Part shown: piece by piece, positions 25,057-33,678 of the stretch | How the letters are laid out: each line of letters opens with the position of its first letter | How positions within the stretch are numbered: the first letter of the stretch is position 1 | The notes under the pieces: generated by a model | The model's input: the letters and a program-made list of their open reading frames with translations, nothing else | What the model was told of the DNA's origin: nothing | Databases searched by the model: none | Made by a program: the position numbers and the translations under genes | Origin: Paenarthrobacter nitroguajacolicus | Lineage (GTDB): Bacteria > Actinomycetota > Actinomycetes > Actinomycetales > Micrococcaceae | DNA: 64,000 nucleotides | Assembly (NCBI RefSeq): GCF_007786235.1 | Contig: NZ_VNFK01000021.1 | Location: forward strand, 1 to 64,000 | Reading direction: 5' to 3'

Positions 25057-26344
25057 CGGTGACCTCAGGCTTAAGGAACAATTCCAGCACAGGCACGGCG
25101 ACGTCCGGCCGCTGCACCGGCAGCTTGATGGTGAGCGTTCCCGGAGGTTGGCCGCCCGGGGTCATGTTCATGGCCTGCTGCGCGGGATCCACCTCCTTGA
25201 GGAACACCTCTGACGCATCGTTCAGCAGCTGGGCGTACTCCACTTTGCCCGCCAGCTCCGGGAGATGGACGTACTCGAACGGCCACGCGAACAGGTGTAC
25301 ATACAGCCGGTCGCCACGCTGGGTGTAGCGCGCGTCAGCCGGGGCAGTGAAGGCTGAAGCCCCCGCACCGTAGATGGCCCGTGAGTGCAACTTCATCCAT
25401 TCGCCGATGCCCTCCAGCGAATGCAAAGCCCGGGGATCAATGCTGCCCCTGCCGGTGGGGCCAACGTTGAGCAGCAGGTTGCCGCCCTTGGACACGCCGT
25501 CCACCAGCATCCGGAGGAGCAGGTCCACGGACTTGTAGTTCAGGTTGTCCCGGTCATACCCCCAGCTGCCGTTCAGGGTCTGGCAGGCCTCCCAGGTGAC
25601 AGGCACGCCGTCGAGCATCATGGGGCCGGCGGGCTGGTACTGCTCGGGCGTAACGAAGTCTCCCGGGATGTCCAAGCGGTCGTTGACGACGATGCCCGGC
25701 TGCAGCTCCCGCACCATGGCGAGCAGCGCTTCCGAAGCCCAGTCCTTTCGGCCCTTGCCACCCCAGAATTCCTCTTCGTGGCCGAGCCCGGCGTAGGAGA
25801 AGTCGAAAAACAGGTAGTCGATGGTGCCGTAGTTGCTCAGGAGCTCACGCACCTGGCCATGCAGGTAGTCCCGGTAGCGGGCCATGTCCCGTCCGCTGTT
25901 TAAACTTTCGACGTCGGCCGCGTTGCGTTGCGGATGTACGCCGTCGATGGTGAAGTCCGGGTGGTGCCAGTCGATGAGCGAGTGGTAGAAACCGACCTTC
26001 AGTCCCTCGGCCCGGAGTGCCTCCACGTACGGTGCGATCAGGTCGCGGCCGGCGGGCGTGTTGGTGGCTTTGTAGTCCGTCAATGCCGAGTCCCACAGGC
26101 AGAAGCCGTCGTGGTGCTTGGTAGTGAGGACCACATACTTCATGCCGGCTTGGCGCGCGGCACGTGCCCACTCGCGGGGGTCGTAGAGATCAGGGTCAAA
26201 GCGCCGGAAGTACTGGGAGTACTCCTCAACAGTGGTCTCTTCCCGGTTCATCACCCACTCATGGCGTGCCGGGAGCGCGTAGAGGCCCCAGTGCACGAAC
26301 ATTCCAAAGCGTGCTTCTTCGAACCAAGGTGCATGCTGGATCAA
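25049..26344 (-). CDS. alpha-L-fucosidase (GH29)
   Basis: 431 aa of glycoside hydrolase family 29. Motifs: FGMFVHWGLYALPARHEW, VVLTTKHHDGFCLWDS, VGFYHSLIDWHHPDF and DYLFFDFSYAG, which carries the expected nucleophile Asp; a C-terminal beta domain follows from about residue 330. No signal peptide, so it acts in the cytoplasm on imported fucosides. The likely start is TTG at 26344: AAGGAAA is 5 nt upstream and the codon overlaps the preceding stop as TTGA. An ATG at 26359 lacks a ribosome-binding site. Confidence 0.88.
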   Translation of the reverse strand: MIQHAPWFEEARFGMFVHWGLYALPARHEWVMNREETTVEEYSQYFRRFDPDLYDPREWARAARQAGMKYVVLTTKHHDGFCLWDSALTDYKATNTPAGRDLIAPYVEALRAEGLKVGFYHSLIDWHHPDFTIDGVHPQRNAADVESLNSGRDMARYRDYLHGQVRELLSNYGTIDYLFFDFSYAGLGHEEEFWGGKGRKDWASEALLAMVRELQPGIVVNDRLDIPGDFVTPEQYQPAGPMMLDGVPVTWEACQTLNGSWGYDRDNLNYKSVDLLLRMLVDGVSKGGNLLLNVGPTGRGSIDPRALHSLEGIGEWMKLHSRAIYGAGASAFTAPADARYTQRGDRLYVHLFAWPFEYVHLPELAGKVEYAQLLNDASEVFLKEVDPAQQAMNMTPGGQPPGTLTIKLPVQRPDVAVPVLELFLKPEVTDD

Positions 26345-27645
26345 CGGGTTTCCTTCCATACCGGGCCGTCCGGAAAGCTGTAGGCGGCCAGTGTTTCACG
26401 GTACATTTCGTTGCCGGCTCCAGGAGCGGACGGCGGCCAGTACACGCCGTCGTGGACGTCCACGGGAGTGACGAAGTGTTCGTGGAGGTGGTCCACGAAC
26501 TCAATGGTCCTGTTTTCTTTGGTCCCGGATACGGCGATGAAGTCGAACATGGACAGGTGCTGCACAGCCTCGCACAGGCCCACCCCACCGGCATGCGGGC
26601 ATACGGGCACGCCGAACTTGGCAGCGAGGAGCAGGATGGCGATATTCTCGTTCACCCCTGCCACACGGGCGGCGTCGATCTGCAGGATCTGGAGCGCGTC
26701 GGCCTGCAGCATCTGCTTGAACACCACCCGGTTCTGGACGTGTTCCCCGGTGGCCACGGGAATTGGCGCCACTCCACGGGCGATCGCAGCGTGGCCCAAA
26801 ATGTCGTCCGGGCTGGTGGGCTCCTCGATCCAGGCGATGTCGAAGGGGGCGAGGTGGGCCATCCACTCGATGGCATCCTGGACGTCCCAGCGCTGATTGG
26901 CGTCGACGGCAATCCTGATATCGGGTCCGACAGCAGCCCGGGCAGCCCTGACACGGCGGATATCGTCCTCCAAGGATGCCCCCACCTTCAACTTGATCTG
27001 CGCGAATCCGTCAGCCACGGCCTCCTTGGCCAGCCGTGTCAGTTTCTCGTCGCTGTAACCCAGCCAGCCCGGCGTCGTGGTGTACGCGGGGTAGCCGTCG
27101 GCACGAAGGGCGGCTTTTCGCGCTTCCTTGCCGGGTTCGGCGGCGCGAAGAATGGCCAGTGCGTCTTGGGGAGTGAGGGCGTCGGTGAGGTAGCGGAAGT
27201 CAACCAGAGCCACGAGCTCTTCCGGGGTCATCCCAGCGAGCAACTCCCACAGGGGCAACCCGGCACGCTTCGCCTTCAGGTCCCACAGCGCGTTGATTAC
27301 CGCACCGATGGCCATATGCATGACGCCCTTCTCGGGCCCCAGCCAACGGAGTTGGGAATCGTGGGTTAAAAGTTTCCACGTCGCGCCCATGTCGCCGAGC
27401 AACGAGTCAACGTCCTGCCCAAGAATGTGGCCGCGCAAAGCATTGAGCGCAGCCGTTTCCACCTCGTTGCCGCGTCCGATGGTGAACACGAAGCCGTGGC
27501 CTTCAAGGCCGTCACCGGCGTCCGTGCGAATGATGAGGTAGGCGGCTGAGTAGTCGGGGTCCGGATTCATGGCATCCGAGCCGTCCAGTTCCAAGGATGT
27601 TGGGAAGCGGATATCGAATGTATCCACCGCGGTAACGATGCTCAT
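26341..27645 (-). CDS. L-fuconate dehydratase (enolase superfamily)
   Basis: 434 aa of the mandelate racemase/fuconate dehydratase subgroup of the enolase superfamily. The N-terminal capping domain begins FDIRFPTSLELDGSDAMNPD, typical of fuconate dehydratases. Barrel motifs: FAQIKLKVGASLEDD (KxK), IAVDANQRWDV, IAWIEEPTSPDDILG and VATGEHVQNRVVF for the metal ligands, and CPHAGGVGLCE for the catalytic His. It converts L-fuconate to 2-keto-3-deoxy-L-fuconate. AGGAG precedes the ATG; first gene of the minus-strand operon, divergent from the FAH/SDR pair. Confidence 0.9.
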   Translation of the reverse strand: MSIVTAVDTFDIRFPTSLELDGSDAMNPDPDYSAAYLIIRTDAGDGLEGHGFVFTIGRGNEVETAALNALRGHILGQDVDSLLGDMGATWKLLTHDSQLRWLGPEKGVMHMAIGAVINALWDLKAKRAGLPLWELLAGMTPEELVALVDFRYLTDALTPQDALAILRAAEPGKEARKAALRADGYPAYTTTPGWLGYSDEKLTRLAKEAVADGFAQIKLKVGASLEDDIRRVRAARAAVGPDIRIAVDANQRWDVQDAIEWMAHLAPFDIAWIEEPTSPDDILGHAAIARGVAPIPVATGEHVQNRVVFKQMLQADALQILQIDAARVAGVNENIAILLLAAKFGVPVCPHAGGVGLCEAVQHLSMFDFIAVSGTKENRTIEFVDHLHEHFVTPVDVHDGVYWPPSAPGAGNEMYRETLAAYSFPDGPVWKETR

Positions 27646-27679
27646 ACGGCTCCTGAAAGTGCGTCATGATTCTTCACCG

Positions 27680-27763
27680 AGCCTAAACATCCGATGTCTG
27701 CCTTGTCAATGGGTCACATTTCCGTATTATGGGGGAAAACAGCACACTAGAGCTCGGATGTTA
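27680..27763. promoter_or_regulatory. divergent promoters with shared GntR operator motif
   Basis: TTGTCAA (27703-27709) supplies both -35 elements: TTGTCA with TATTAT (27725-27730, 16-bp spacer) rightward, and TTGACA with TAGGCT (27685-27680, 18-bp spacer) leftward. The palindrome ACATCCGATGT (27687-27697) lies within the leftward spacer, and TCGGATGT (27754-27761) lies just after the expected rightward start. A repressor bound at both would block both promoters. The same motif precedes the GntR gene at 22236. Confidence 0.7.
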
Positions 27764-27786
27764 GTCCCGAACGCACGGAGGAAGCC

Positions 27787-28707
27787 ATGACCTTGAAATT
27801 CGCCAGGCTGGGTACGGCCGGAAACGAACAACCGGCCGTCATTGCCCAGGACGCCGACGGTACCGAGAAGTACTTCAGCCTTACGGCCCTGACCAACGAC
27901 ATCGACGGCGGTTTCCTCGCCTCGGACGGCATCGAACGCACCCGTGAAGCCCTGAACAAGGGGGAACTTCCGGAAATCTCTCCGGAAGGCCTCCGCATTG
28001 GCGCACCAGTCGCCCGCCCGGGCGCCGTGGTGGCCATCGGCCTCAACTACACCGCGCACGCCGCCGAATCCGGCGCCACGCCGCCCGAGGTTCCTGTCGT
28101 CTTCCTGAAGCCGACCAACACCATCAGTGGCCCCTTCGACGCCGCTCCCATCCCGCCGTCGTCCACAAAGTACGACTGGGAAGTGGAACTGGCCATCGTC
28201 ATTGGCCAGGAAGCGTCATACCTTTCCATCGTTACAGAGGCGGCGGCCTGCATTGCCGGCTACGCGGTGGCCAACGATCTCTCCGAGCGCGAGTACCAGA
28301 TTCCCGGCGCTGCAGGACAGTGGACCAAGGGCAAATCGCTGCCCGGTTCCACTCCCCTGGGTCCCTGGCTGGTTCCAGCCAACGACATTGATGCCGGCAA
28401 CCTCCGCCTCCAAACCTTGGTCAACGGCGAACCACGGCAGGACTCCAACACCTCGGACATGATCTTCGAGCCCGCCACGATCGTGCACCACCTCAGCCAG
28501 TACATGGTTCTCGAGCCCGGTGACGTGATCATCACCGGCACCCCCGAGGGCGTGGCTTTGTCCGGCCGCTTCCCGTTCATCCAGCCTGGCGACGTGGTGG
28601 AACTGGAAATCGAGGGACTGGGACGCCAGCGCCAAGAGTACTTCCAGGCCAACGCAGCACAGGCTGGCGCTGCACAGGCCGTCTCCCTCGCCGGCACCCA
28701 CGCCTAA
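27787..28707 (+). CDS. fumarylacetoacetate hydrolase family protein, probable 2,4-diketo-3-deoxy-L-fuconate hydrolase
   Basis: 306 aa of the FAH family. The C-terminal catalytic domain carries VAIGLNYTAHAAES, the metal-binding DWEVELAIVIG and SEREYQIPGAAGQWTKGKS, and DVIITGTPEGVALSG. CGGAGGAAGCC precedes the ATG. In the non-phosphorylative L-fucose route this family hydrolyses 2,4-diketo-3-deoxy-L-fuconate to pyruvate and L-lactate, which fits the SDR gene 3 nt downstream. A generic acylpyruvase activity cannot be excluded from sequence alone. Confidence 0.85.
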   Translation: MTLKFARLGTAGNEQPAVIAQDADGTEKYFSLTALTNDIDGGFLASDGIERTREALNKGELPEISPEGLRIGAPVARPGAVVAIGLNYTAHAAESGATPPEVPVVFLKPTNTISGPFDAAPIPPSSTKYDWEVELAIVIGQEASYLSIVTEAAACIAGYAVANDLSEREYQIPGAAGQWTKGKSLPGSTPLGPWLVPANDIDAGNLRLQTLVNGEPRQDSNTSDMIFEPATIVHHLSQYMVLEPGDVIITGTPEGVALSGRFPFIQPGDVVELEIEGLGRQRQEYFQANAAQAGAAQAVSLAGTHA

Positions 28708-28710
28708 GGC

Positions 28711-29472
28711 ATGGCATCCTCGGTGGGCAACGATTTCGACGGCCTCGCAGCCCTCGTGACCGGCGGCGCGTCCGGCATCGGGGCGGCCATCGCCGACCGC
28801 CTCGCAGCCGGCGGGGCACAGGTAGCGGTCCTGGACCTCGCACCCGAAAGCAGTCCGCACTTCGGCGTGCAGTGCAACGTAGCCGACGACGCCTCGGTGC
28901 GTGCCGGCGTCGAGACCGTTGTAAGCCAATTCGGCCGCCTGGACATCGTGATCAACAATGCCGGAATCGGCGCCCAAGGCGACATCACCGCGAACGACGA
29001 CGACGAATGGCTCCGTGTCCTCAACATCAACGTGGTGGGCATCGCCCGCGTCAGCCGTGCGTCCCTGCCCTATCTGCGACAATCTCCAGCGGCCGCGATC
29101 GTGAACACCTGCTCCATCGCGGCAACGGCAGGGCTCCCTCAGCGGGCACTCTATTCGGCGTCGAAGGGTGCGGTCCTGTCGCTGACGCTGGCCATGGCGG
29201 CGGACCACGTCCGTGAGGGCATCCGGGTGAATTGCGTGAACCCCGGCACCGTAGACACTCCATGGGTGGACCGGCTGCTGGACTCCGCCGCCGACCCCGC
29301 CGGCGAGCGCGCGGCCCTCAACGCCCGCCAGCCACACGGCCGGATGGTGGACCCCGTCGAGGTAGCCGGCGCCGTTGCCTACCTTGCGAGCCCACTGTCA
29401 GGCTCGACGTCGGGAACCTCCCTGGCGGTCGACGGCGGCATGCAGGGCTTGCGGTTGAGGCCGGTTCAGTAG
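28711..29472 (+). CDS. short-chain dehydrogenase, probable 2-keto-3-deoxy-L-fuconate dehydrogenase
   Basis: 253 aa classical SDR. The cofactor motif is VTGGASGIGAAIAD near residue 15, with NNAGIGAQGDI near 82 and the catalytic Ser...YSASKGAVLS near 140-150, plus the C-terminal SGSTSGTSLAVDGGMQGL block. Co-directional, 3 nt after the FAH gene. Oxidation of the C4 hydroxyl of 2-keto-3-deoxy-L-fuconate is the step missing between the dehydratase and the FAH hydrolase, so that is the best assignment. Confidence 0.86.
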   Translation: MASSVGNDFDGLAALVTGGASGIGAAIADRLAAGGAQVAVLDLAPESSPHFGVQCNVADDASVRAGVETVVSQFGRLDIVINNAGIGAQGDITANDDDEWLRVLNINVVGIARVSRASLPYLRQSPAAAIVNTCSIAATAGLPQRALYSASKGAVLSLTLAMAADHVREGIRVNCVNPGTVDTPWVDRLLDSAADPAGERAALNARQPHGRMVDPVEVAGAVAYLASPLSGSTSGTSLAVDGGMQGLRLRPVQ

Positions 29473-29571
29473 GGGGCTGCGTAACGCAACTGTCCCGCAA
29501 CGTCCTGCCGTCAGTGTTCGCCTATGCTCAACTCCAAGGAATCAACGGCGATCCACCAAGGAGACACGGCC

Positions 29572-30870
29572 ATGAGCAACTGGCGCATCAGGGACTTCCA
29601 CTCGTCCGACCTGGACGGCATCCTGCACCTGTGGGAGTCACTCAAGGCCGACGGCGTCGAGCCCGTCTACGCGTTGTCCGAGGTCCTCGCGTCCTGCGAG
29701 AAGGACCACGCGGTGGTGGCGGTGCAGGGTGAGCAGGTGGTGGGTGCTGCCGTCGGTCGCGCGGCACATGACCAGGGCTGGATCGTCTTCTTGGCCACGC
29801 TGACCGAGTTCCGGGGCCGCGGCATCGGCACTTCGCTGCTGTCCGCCGTCGAGAACCGCATGGCTCCGCATGGCCTCAACAAGTTGTCCGCCCTCATGCC
29901 GGAAACCGAGACCCGGGTGGAGGCATTCCTGGGCCGCGGCTTCGTGGTCAAGAAGAACCTGCGGTATTTCGAGCGGACCATTCCCGTGCAGCGCCAGGAG
30001 CTCGGCGCGTTGGGGCTGCTGGGCGGGCGGATCCTGGCACGGGATCTTTGGGAGAACGTGGCAGGCATGCGCCGCGAGAAGGAGCTGCTGGAGCGCCGCT
30101 TGGTCCTTCCCCTGGCCGAGGCCGACCTCGCCGACGAATACGGTGTGGTCCCTCCGCGGGCAGTGGTGCTGTTTGGCCCTCCGGGCACGGGCAAGACCAC
30201 CTTCGCCAAAGCCATTGCGTCCCGTTTGGAATGGCCGTTTGTTGAGGTCTTCCCCTCCCGCCTGGCCTCGGATCCCAAGGGCTTGGCGGGGGCCTTGCGC
30301 GAGACCTTCCTGGAAATCGCCGAGCTGGAGCACGCCGTGGTGTTCATCGACGAGGTGGAGGAGATCGCGTCACAGCGTGCCGGGGATCCGCCGTCGCCGT
30401 TGCAGGGCGTCACCAACGAGCTCCTCAAGATCATTCCGGCCTTCCGCGAACAGCCCGGCCGGTTGCTGGTCTGCGCCACCAACTTCATCCGCGCGCTGGA
30501 CACCGCGTTCCTGCGTCACGGCCGCTTCGATTACGTCATCCCCATCGGCCTCCCGGATGTCCACGCCCGCGAAGCCATGTGGCAGCGCTTCATTCCCTCC
30601 ACCGTGGTGGACACCGTGGACATCGCCCAGCTGGTGGAGCGGACGGAGGGCTTCTCCCCCGCCGACATCGAGTTCGCGGCGCGCAGTGCCTCCCAGCGGG
30701 CCCTGGAAAAAGCTGTATACGACGACGAGGGCTCCGGTCTTGCGACCAACGGACGCAAGGGGCCGGTCACCCAGGACTACCTTGACGCGATCGCTGATAC
30801 CCGGACAACGGTGAGCGCCGAGGTGCACCAGGACTTCCTTGAGGACATCGACGTGCTGGGCCGCGTGTAG
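29572..30870 (+). CDS. GNAT acetyltransferase - AAA+ ATPase fusion protein
   Basis: 432 aa. Residues 1-150 form a GNAT fold with the acetyl-CoA loop EFRGRGIGTSLLSAVENRM and a terminal FLGRGFVVKKNLRYFER. After a linker (LGALGLLGGRILARDLWEN), residues about 175-400 form an AAA+ module: Walker A GPPGTGKTTFAKA near 203, Walker B AVVFIDEVEE near 260, sensor CATNFIRALD and arginine-finger region RHGRFDYVIPIG, like FtsH/Vps4-type ATPases. AAGGAG precedes the ATG. A single polypeptide joining both activities is unusual; it may acetylate a substrate that the ATPase remodels. Monocistronic. Confidence 0.82.
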   Translation: MSNWRIRDFHSSDLDGILHLWESLKADGVEPVYALSEVLASCEKDHAVVAVQGEQVVGAAVGRAAHDQGWIVFLATLTEFRGRGIGTSLLSAVENRMAPHGLNKLSALMPETETRVEAFLGRGFVVKKNLRYFERTIPVQRQELGALGLLGGRILARDLWENVAGMRREKELLERRLVLPLAEADLADEYGVVPPRAVVLFGPPGTGKTTFAKAIASRLEWPFVEVFPSRLASDPKGLAGALRETFLEIAELEHAVVFIDEVEEIASQRAGDPPSPLQGVTNELLKIIPAFREQPGRLLVCATNFIRALDTAFLRHGRFDYVIPIGLPDVHAREAMWQRFIPSTVVDTVDIAQLVERTEGFSPADIEFAARSASQRALEKAVYDDEGSGLATNGRKGPVTQDYLDAIADTRTTVSAEVHQDFLEDIDVLGRV

Positions 30871-30880
30871 GGCTTCTGGC

Positions 30881-30953
30881 CGCGAGATCGCCGGAATGCT
30901 GCAGGATCGCCGTGCCTATCCGGCGAGATGGACGCATTCCCGCGATCTCGGCG
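30881..30953. repeat. nested intergenic inverted repeat, CGAGATCGC family (copy 1)
   Basis: Outer arms CGCGAGATCGCCGGAATGC (30881-30899) and the complement at 30934-30953 pair almost fully; an inner hairpin TCGCCG (30907-30912) / CGGCGA (30921-30926) gives a cruciform. It sits 11 nt after the AAA+ gene. The same two-level design with the same outer sequence occurs at 56133-56206. Confidence 0.7.
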
Positions 30954-30985
30954 TGGATCCAATGCGAGCCGGTAATCTTTGAGCC

Positions 30986-32230
30986 ATGTCCACGAATCCC
31001 CTTCGCCATGCCCTTTCACGCATGGGCGGCCGCGATCCCCATGAGAAGCACCGCACAGCCACCCCATTGGAGCTGTTCTTCGACCTGACGTTCGTCATTG
31101 CGTTCGGTGTTGCCGGCAGCCAGTTCGCCCACGCCGTGGCTGAAGCCCATGTGGGAGCCGGCCTTCTGGGCTTCGGCTTCGCCATGTTCGCCGTCATCTG
31201 GGCATGGATCAACTTCACCTGGTTCGCCAGCGCCTACGACACCGATGACTGGGTGTTCCGTGTAGTCACCATGGTCCAGATGGTGGGTGTGCTGATCCTG
31301 GCCATGGGCATTGAGCCGATGTTCCACTCGATCGTGGAAGGGGACCACGTCAACAATGTGGCCATCCTCATTGGCTACATCATCATGCGCGTCGCACTGA
31401 TCTTCCAGTGGCTGCGTGCCGCCCGGCAGGATCCCGAACGCCGCGAGACCTGCCTCCGGTACGCGAAGTACCTGGCGATCGTTCAGGTGGGCTGGGTCAT
31501 CGCCCTGGTCATCGAGACGGATGTCCTCACCACGTTCCTCATGGCGGCCCCGTTGTTCGTCCTGGAGATGGCCACTCCCTACTTTGCCGAGCGCAAGATC
31601 CGCACCCCGTGGCATGCACATCACATCGCCGAAAGGTACGGGCTCCTGGCGATCATTGCGCTGGGCGAGTGCTTGATCGGAGCCATTGAGACCCTGCGGG
31701 CGATCGTGGCCCTGCACGGCTGGACCCTGGACGCTGCTTTGGTGGGGTTCAGCGGAACCGGGCTGGCCTTCGCCATGTGGTGGATCTACTTCATCCTGCC
31801 TTCAGGGCCTGCACTCCATTTCCAACGGCACCGCTCCTGGATCTTCGGCTACGGACACATTTTTGTCTTCGCGGCCATCGCGGCCACCGGCGCCGGCCTT
31901 CATATCGCTGCCTACTTCATCGACCACGAAGCGCACATTTCCGCCGCAGGTGCAGTGGCTTCCATCGCCATACCGATCATCCTGTTCAAGGTCTCGCTCA
32001 CCACCCTTTACAGCATCATGCTCGGCCCGGACCGGGAACTGCTCTGGAGCTCCGCGTTGGTGGTCCTGGGATTGGGTGCAAGTATCGCCATGGCCGCAGC
32101 AGGCGCGTCCGTCCCACTGTGCATGCTGGAAATGATGGTGGTCCTGGGGTTGTCCATTGCTTACGATGAGCGACGCGGACACAAAGGCCGGGCAGCAGCG
32201 CTCCGACGACTGGAAACCGCCGCCGGCTAG
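30986..32230 (+). CDS. low temperature requirement protein LtrA
   Basis: 414 aa LtrA-family integral membrane protein with roughly 11-12 hydrophobic segments. The N-terminal block HRTATPLELFFDLTFVIAFG and the mid-protein HAHHIAERYGLLAIIALGE are the family's signature regions. LtrA was named from Listeria growth at low temperature; its transport or enzymatic role is unknown. TAATCT lies 7 nt before the ATG and no ribosome-binding site is visible, so the mRNA may be leaderless. Convergent with the HD-domain gene. Confidence 0.87.
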   Translation: MSTNPLRHALSRMGGRDPHEKHRTATPLELFFDLTFVIAFGVAGSQFAHAVAEAHVGAGLLGFGFAMFAVIWAWINFTWFASAYDTDDWVFRVVTMVQMVGVLILAMGIEPMFHSIVEGDHVNNVAILIGYIIMRVALIFQWLRAARQDPERRETCLRYAKYLAIVQVGWVIALVIETDVLTTFLMAAPLFVLEMATPYFAERKIRTPWHAHHIAERYGLLAIIALGECLIGAIETLRAIVALHGWTLDAALVGFSGTGLAFAMWWIYFILPSGPALHFQRHRSWIFGYGHIFVFAAIAATGAGLHIAAYFIDHEAHISAAGAVASIAIPIILFKVSLTTLYSIMLGPDRELLWSSALVVLGLGASIAMAAAGASVPLCMLEMMVVLGLSIAYDERRGHKGRAAALRRLETAAG

Positions 32231-32240
32231 CTCCACGTGA

Positions 32241-32777
32241 CTACTCCGGAACGATCTCGTCCAGCTCGGCAAGCAGATGCGGATTGATCCGTTGGAGGAT
32301 CATCCTGACCTCTTCCCTGGGCACGGCCGTGTACAGGACCGGACGGGCGTCGGCGTAGCGGGTTGTCGGCGGCTTGTCCGGCCATTTTTCGGCGAGCGCC
32401 TGGACCCTCTCGGGAAGTGAGTTGTGCGCGTTGTCCGCGATCTTCACCAACGTGGCGTCGTGGTCCTCGGCGACGTAACGGATGCCGGCGTCGTAATCCT
32501 CGGGATCGTCGTGAAAGCGGCGGGTGACGCGCTCGATAATGGCAAGGGCCCGCTCCGAGACCCCCATGTCCAGCAGGGCCTGCCGGGTGATGGGCGTGTC
32601 CTCTGCGATGTCGTGCAGGTAGCCCGCGATCTGGATGTCGTCGTCGAAGTCGGCGAGGGCATCACCCACGGCCAGAACGTGCTCCCTGTAGGGTCGCTTG
32701 AGTTTGTCCTTCTGCCGGTTGTGGGCCACCTCTGCCAGGACTTGGGCTGTCTCTACGGTGAATCGTGGTTCGGTCAT
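32241..32777 (-). CDS. HD-domain protein
   Basis: 178 aa with an HD phosphohydrolase fold: the first His in REHVLAVGDAL near residue 33, the HD pair in AGYLHDIAEDT near 54, and the distal Asp in LVKIADNAHNS near 112. This is the RelA/SpoT-hydrolase-like HD arrangement, but no synthetase or regulatory domain follows, so ppGpp or another nucleotide is only a guess. GGAGG precedes the ATG. Only 10 nt separate it from the converging ltrA-like gene. Confidence 0.8.
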   Translation of the reverse strand: MTEPRFTVETAQVLAEVAHNRQKDKLKRPYREHVLAVGDALADFDDDIQIAGYLHDIAEDTPITRQALLDMGVSERALAIIERVTRRFHDDPEDYDAGIRYVAEDHDATLVKIADNAHNSLPERVQALAEKWPDKPPTTRYADARPVLYTAVPREEVRMILQRINPHLLAELDEIVPE

Positions 32778-32860
32778 GTTGGCCTCCGGATTGGTGAGGT
32801 GCCGACAGTGATCGGTCCTGCCTTCAGGCTATCGGCTTCCCCGGACAGGGAACACCTGGG

Positions 32861-33652
32861 TTACCAGTCCTGCACGGCCCTTGCGGCAATGGCGACGGTG
32901 ACGGCCCTGGGCAGGCGCTGCGCGAAGCCTGCCGCCACCCGGTTGACCCAGCCGGAGACCACGCTGCCGGGCGTTCCCTTGCGATCGAGCGCCTTGATGG
33001 CCGTTCCTACAACCTGCGCCGAGGTCTGCATCCGGCCGACCGCAGCGGACTGGCTGCCCAAAACGTCGAAGAACTCGGTGCGCGTCGCTCCGGGGCAAAG
33101 AGCGAGGACGTTGAGTCCGGAGTCCTTGGTCTCGTGGGCAACGGCCTCCGTGAAACTCAGGACAAAAGCCTTGGTGGCACCGTACACGGCCATCCCCGGA
33201 ATGGGCTGGAAGGCGGCCGTGCTGGCAACGTTCACCAGGGCGCCCTTCGCGGAGGACAACATGCCGGGAAGAAAAGCGCGGGTGATGTCCACCAAAGCAG
33301 CAACGTTGAGGGAGATCTCAGAGGCAATGACCTCCGGATCCTCGTCCACGAAGGCAGAGTGGGTGCCGAAGCCCGCATTATTGATCAGCGTGTCCACGGT
33401 GATGTCGCGGCTGCTCAGTTCGCTGAGAAGCTCGCGGCCAACGCCTGGACGCCCCAAGTCCATGGGCAGGACGGTCACGTTGACGCCATGCTTGGAACGC
33501 AGGTCCTGGGCGACTTCTTCCAAGCGGTCTGCGCGGCGGGCCACCAGGACCAGGTGGGAGCCGCGGGCTGCGAGTTGACTGGCGAACTCGGCACCGAGCC
33601 CGGAGCTGGCGCCGGTGATGAGAGCAGTGGTCCCGGAGTAAGTCATTGTCAT
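32861..33652 (-). CDS. short-chain dehydrogenase
   Basis: 263 aa classical SDR: ALITGASSGLGAEFASQL at the N-terminus, NNAGFGTHSAF near 90 and VASTAAFQPIPG with YGATKAFVLSFTEA for the catalytic Ser/Tyr/Lys. The C-terminal part (VVSGWVNRVAAGFAQRLPRA) is the type found in DltE/YqjQ-like membrane-associated SDRs. The start may be ATG 33667, 33652 or 33646. Divergent from a TetR gene whose operator candidates lie between them, so its expression is probably controlled by that regulator. Substrate unknown. Confidence 0.85.
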   Translation of the reverse strand: MTMTYSGTTALITGASSGLGAEFASQLAARGSHLVLVARRADRLEEVAQDLRSKHGVNVTVLPMDLGRPGVGRELLSELSSRDITVDTLINNAGFGTHSAFVDEDPEVIASEISLNVAALVDITRAFLPGMLSSAKGALVNVASTAAFQPIPGMAVYGATKAFVLSFTEAVAHETKDSGLNVLALCPGATRTEFFDVLGSQSAAVGRMQTSAQVVGTAIKALDRKGTPGSVVSGWVNRVAAGFAQRLPRAVTVAIAARAVQDW

Positions 33653-33678
33653 GGCATGTCCAATCATTTGGAGTCTGA

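Noticed and set aside
26164..27369. 401-codon plus-strand frame over the fucosidase and fuconate dehydratase genes
   Set aside because: Antisense to two genes with complete family motifs; no domain recognised.
28216..29337. 373-codon antisense frame across the FAH and SDR genes
   Set aside because: Both sense genes have intact catalytic motifs; the antisense product has low-complexity Gly/Val/Asp character and no recognisable domain.
30986..32230. LtrA as group II intron maturase (also called LtrA)
   Set aside because: The protein is a polytopic membrane protein with no reverse transcriptase motifs; the shared name is a coincidence.
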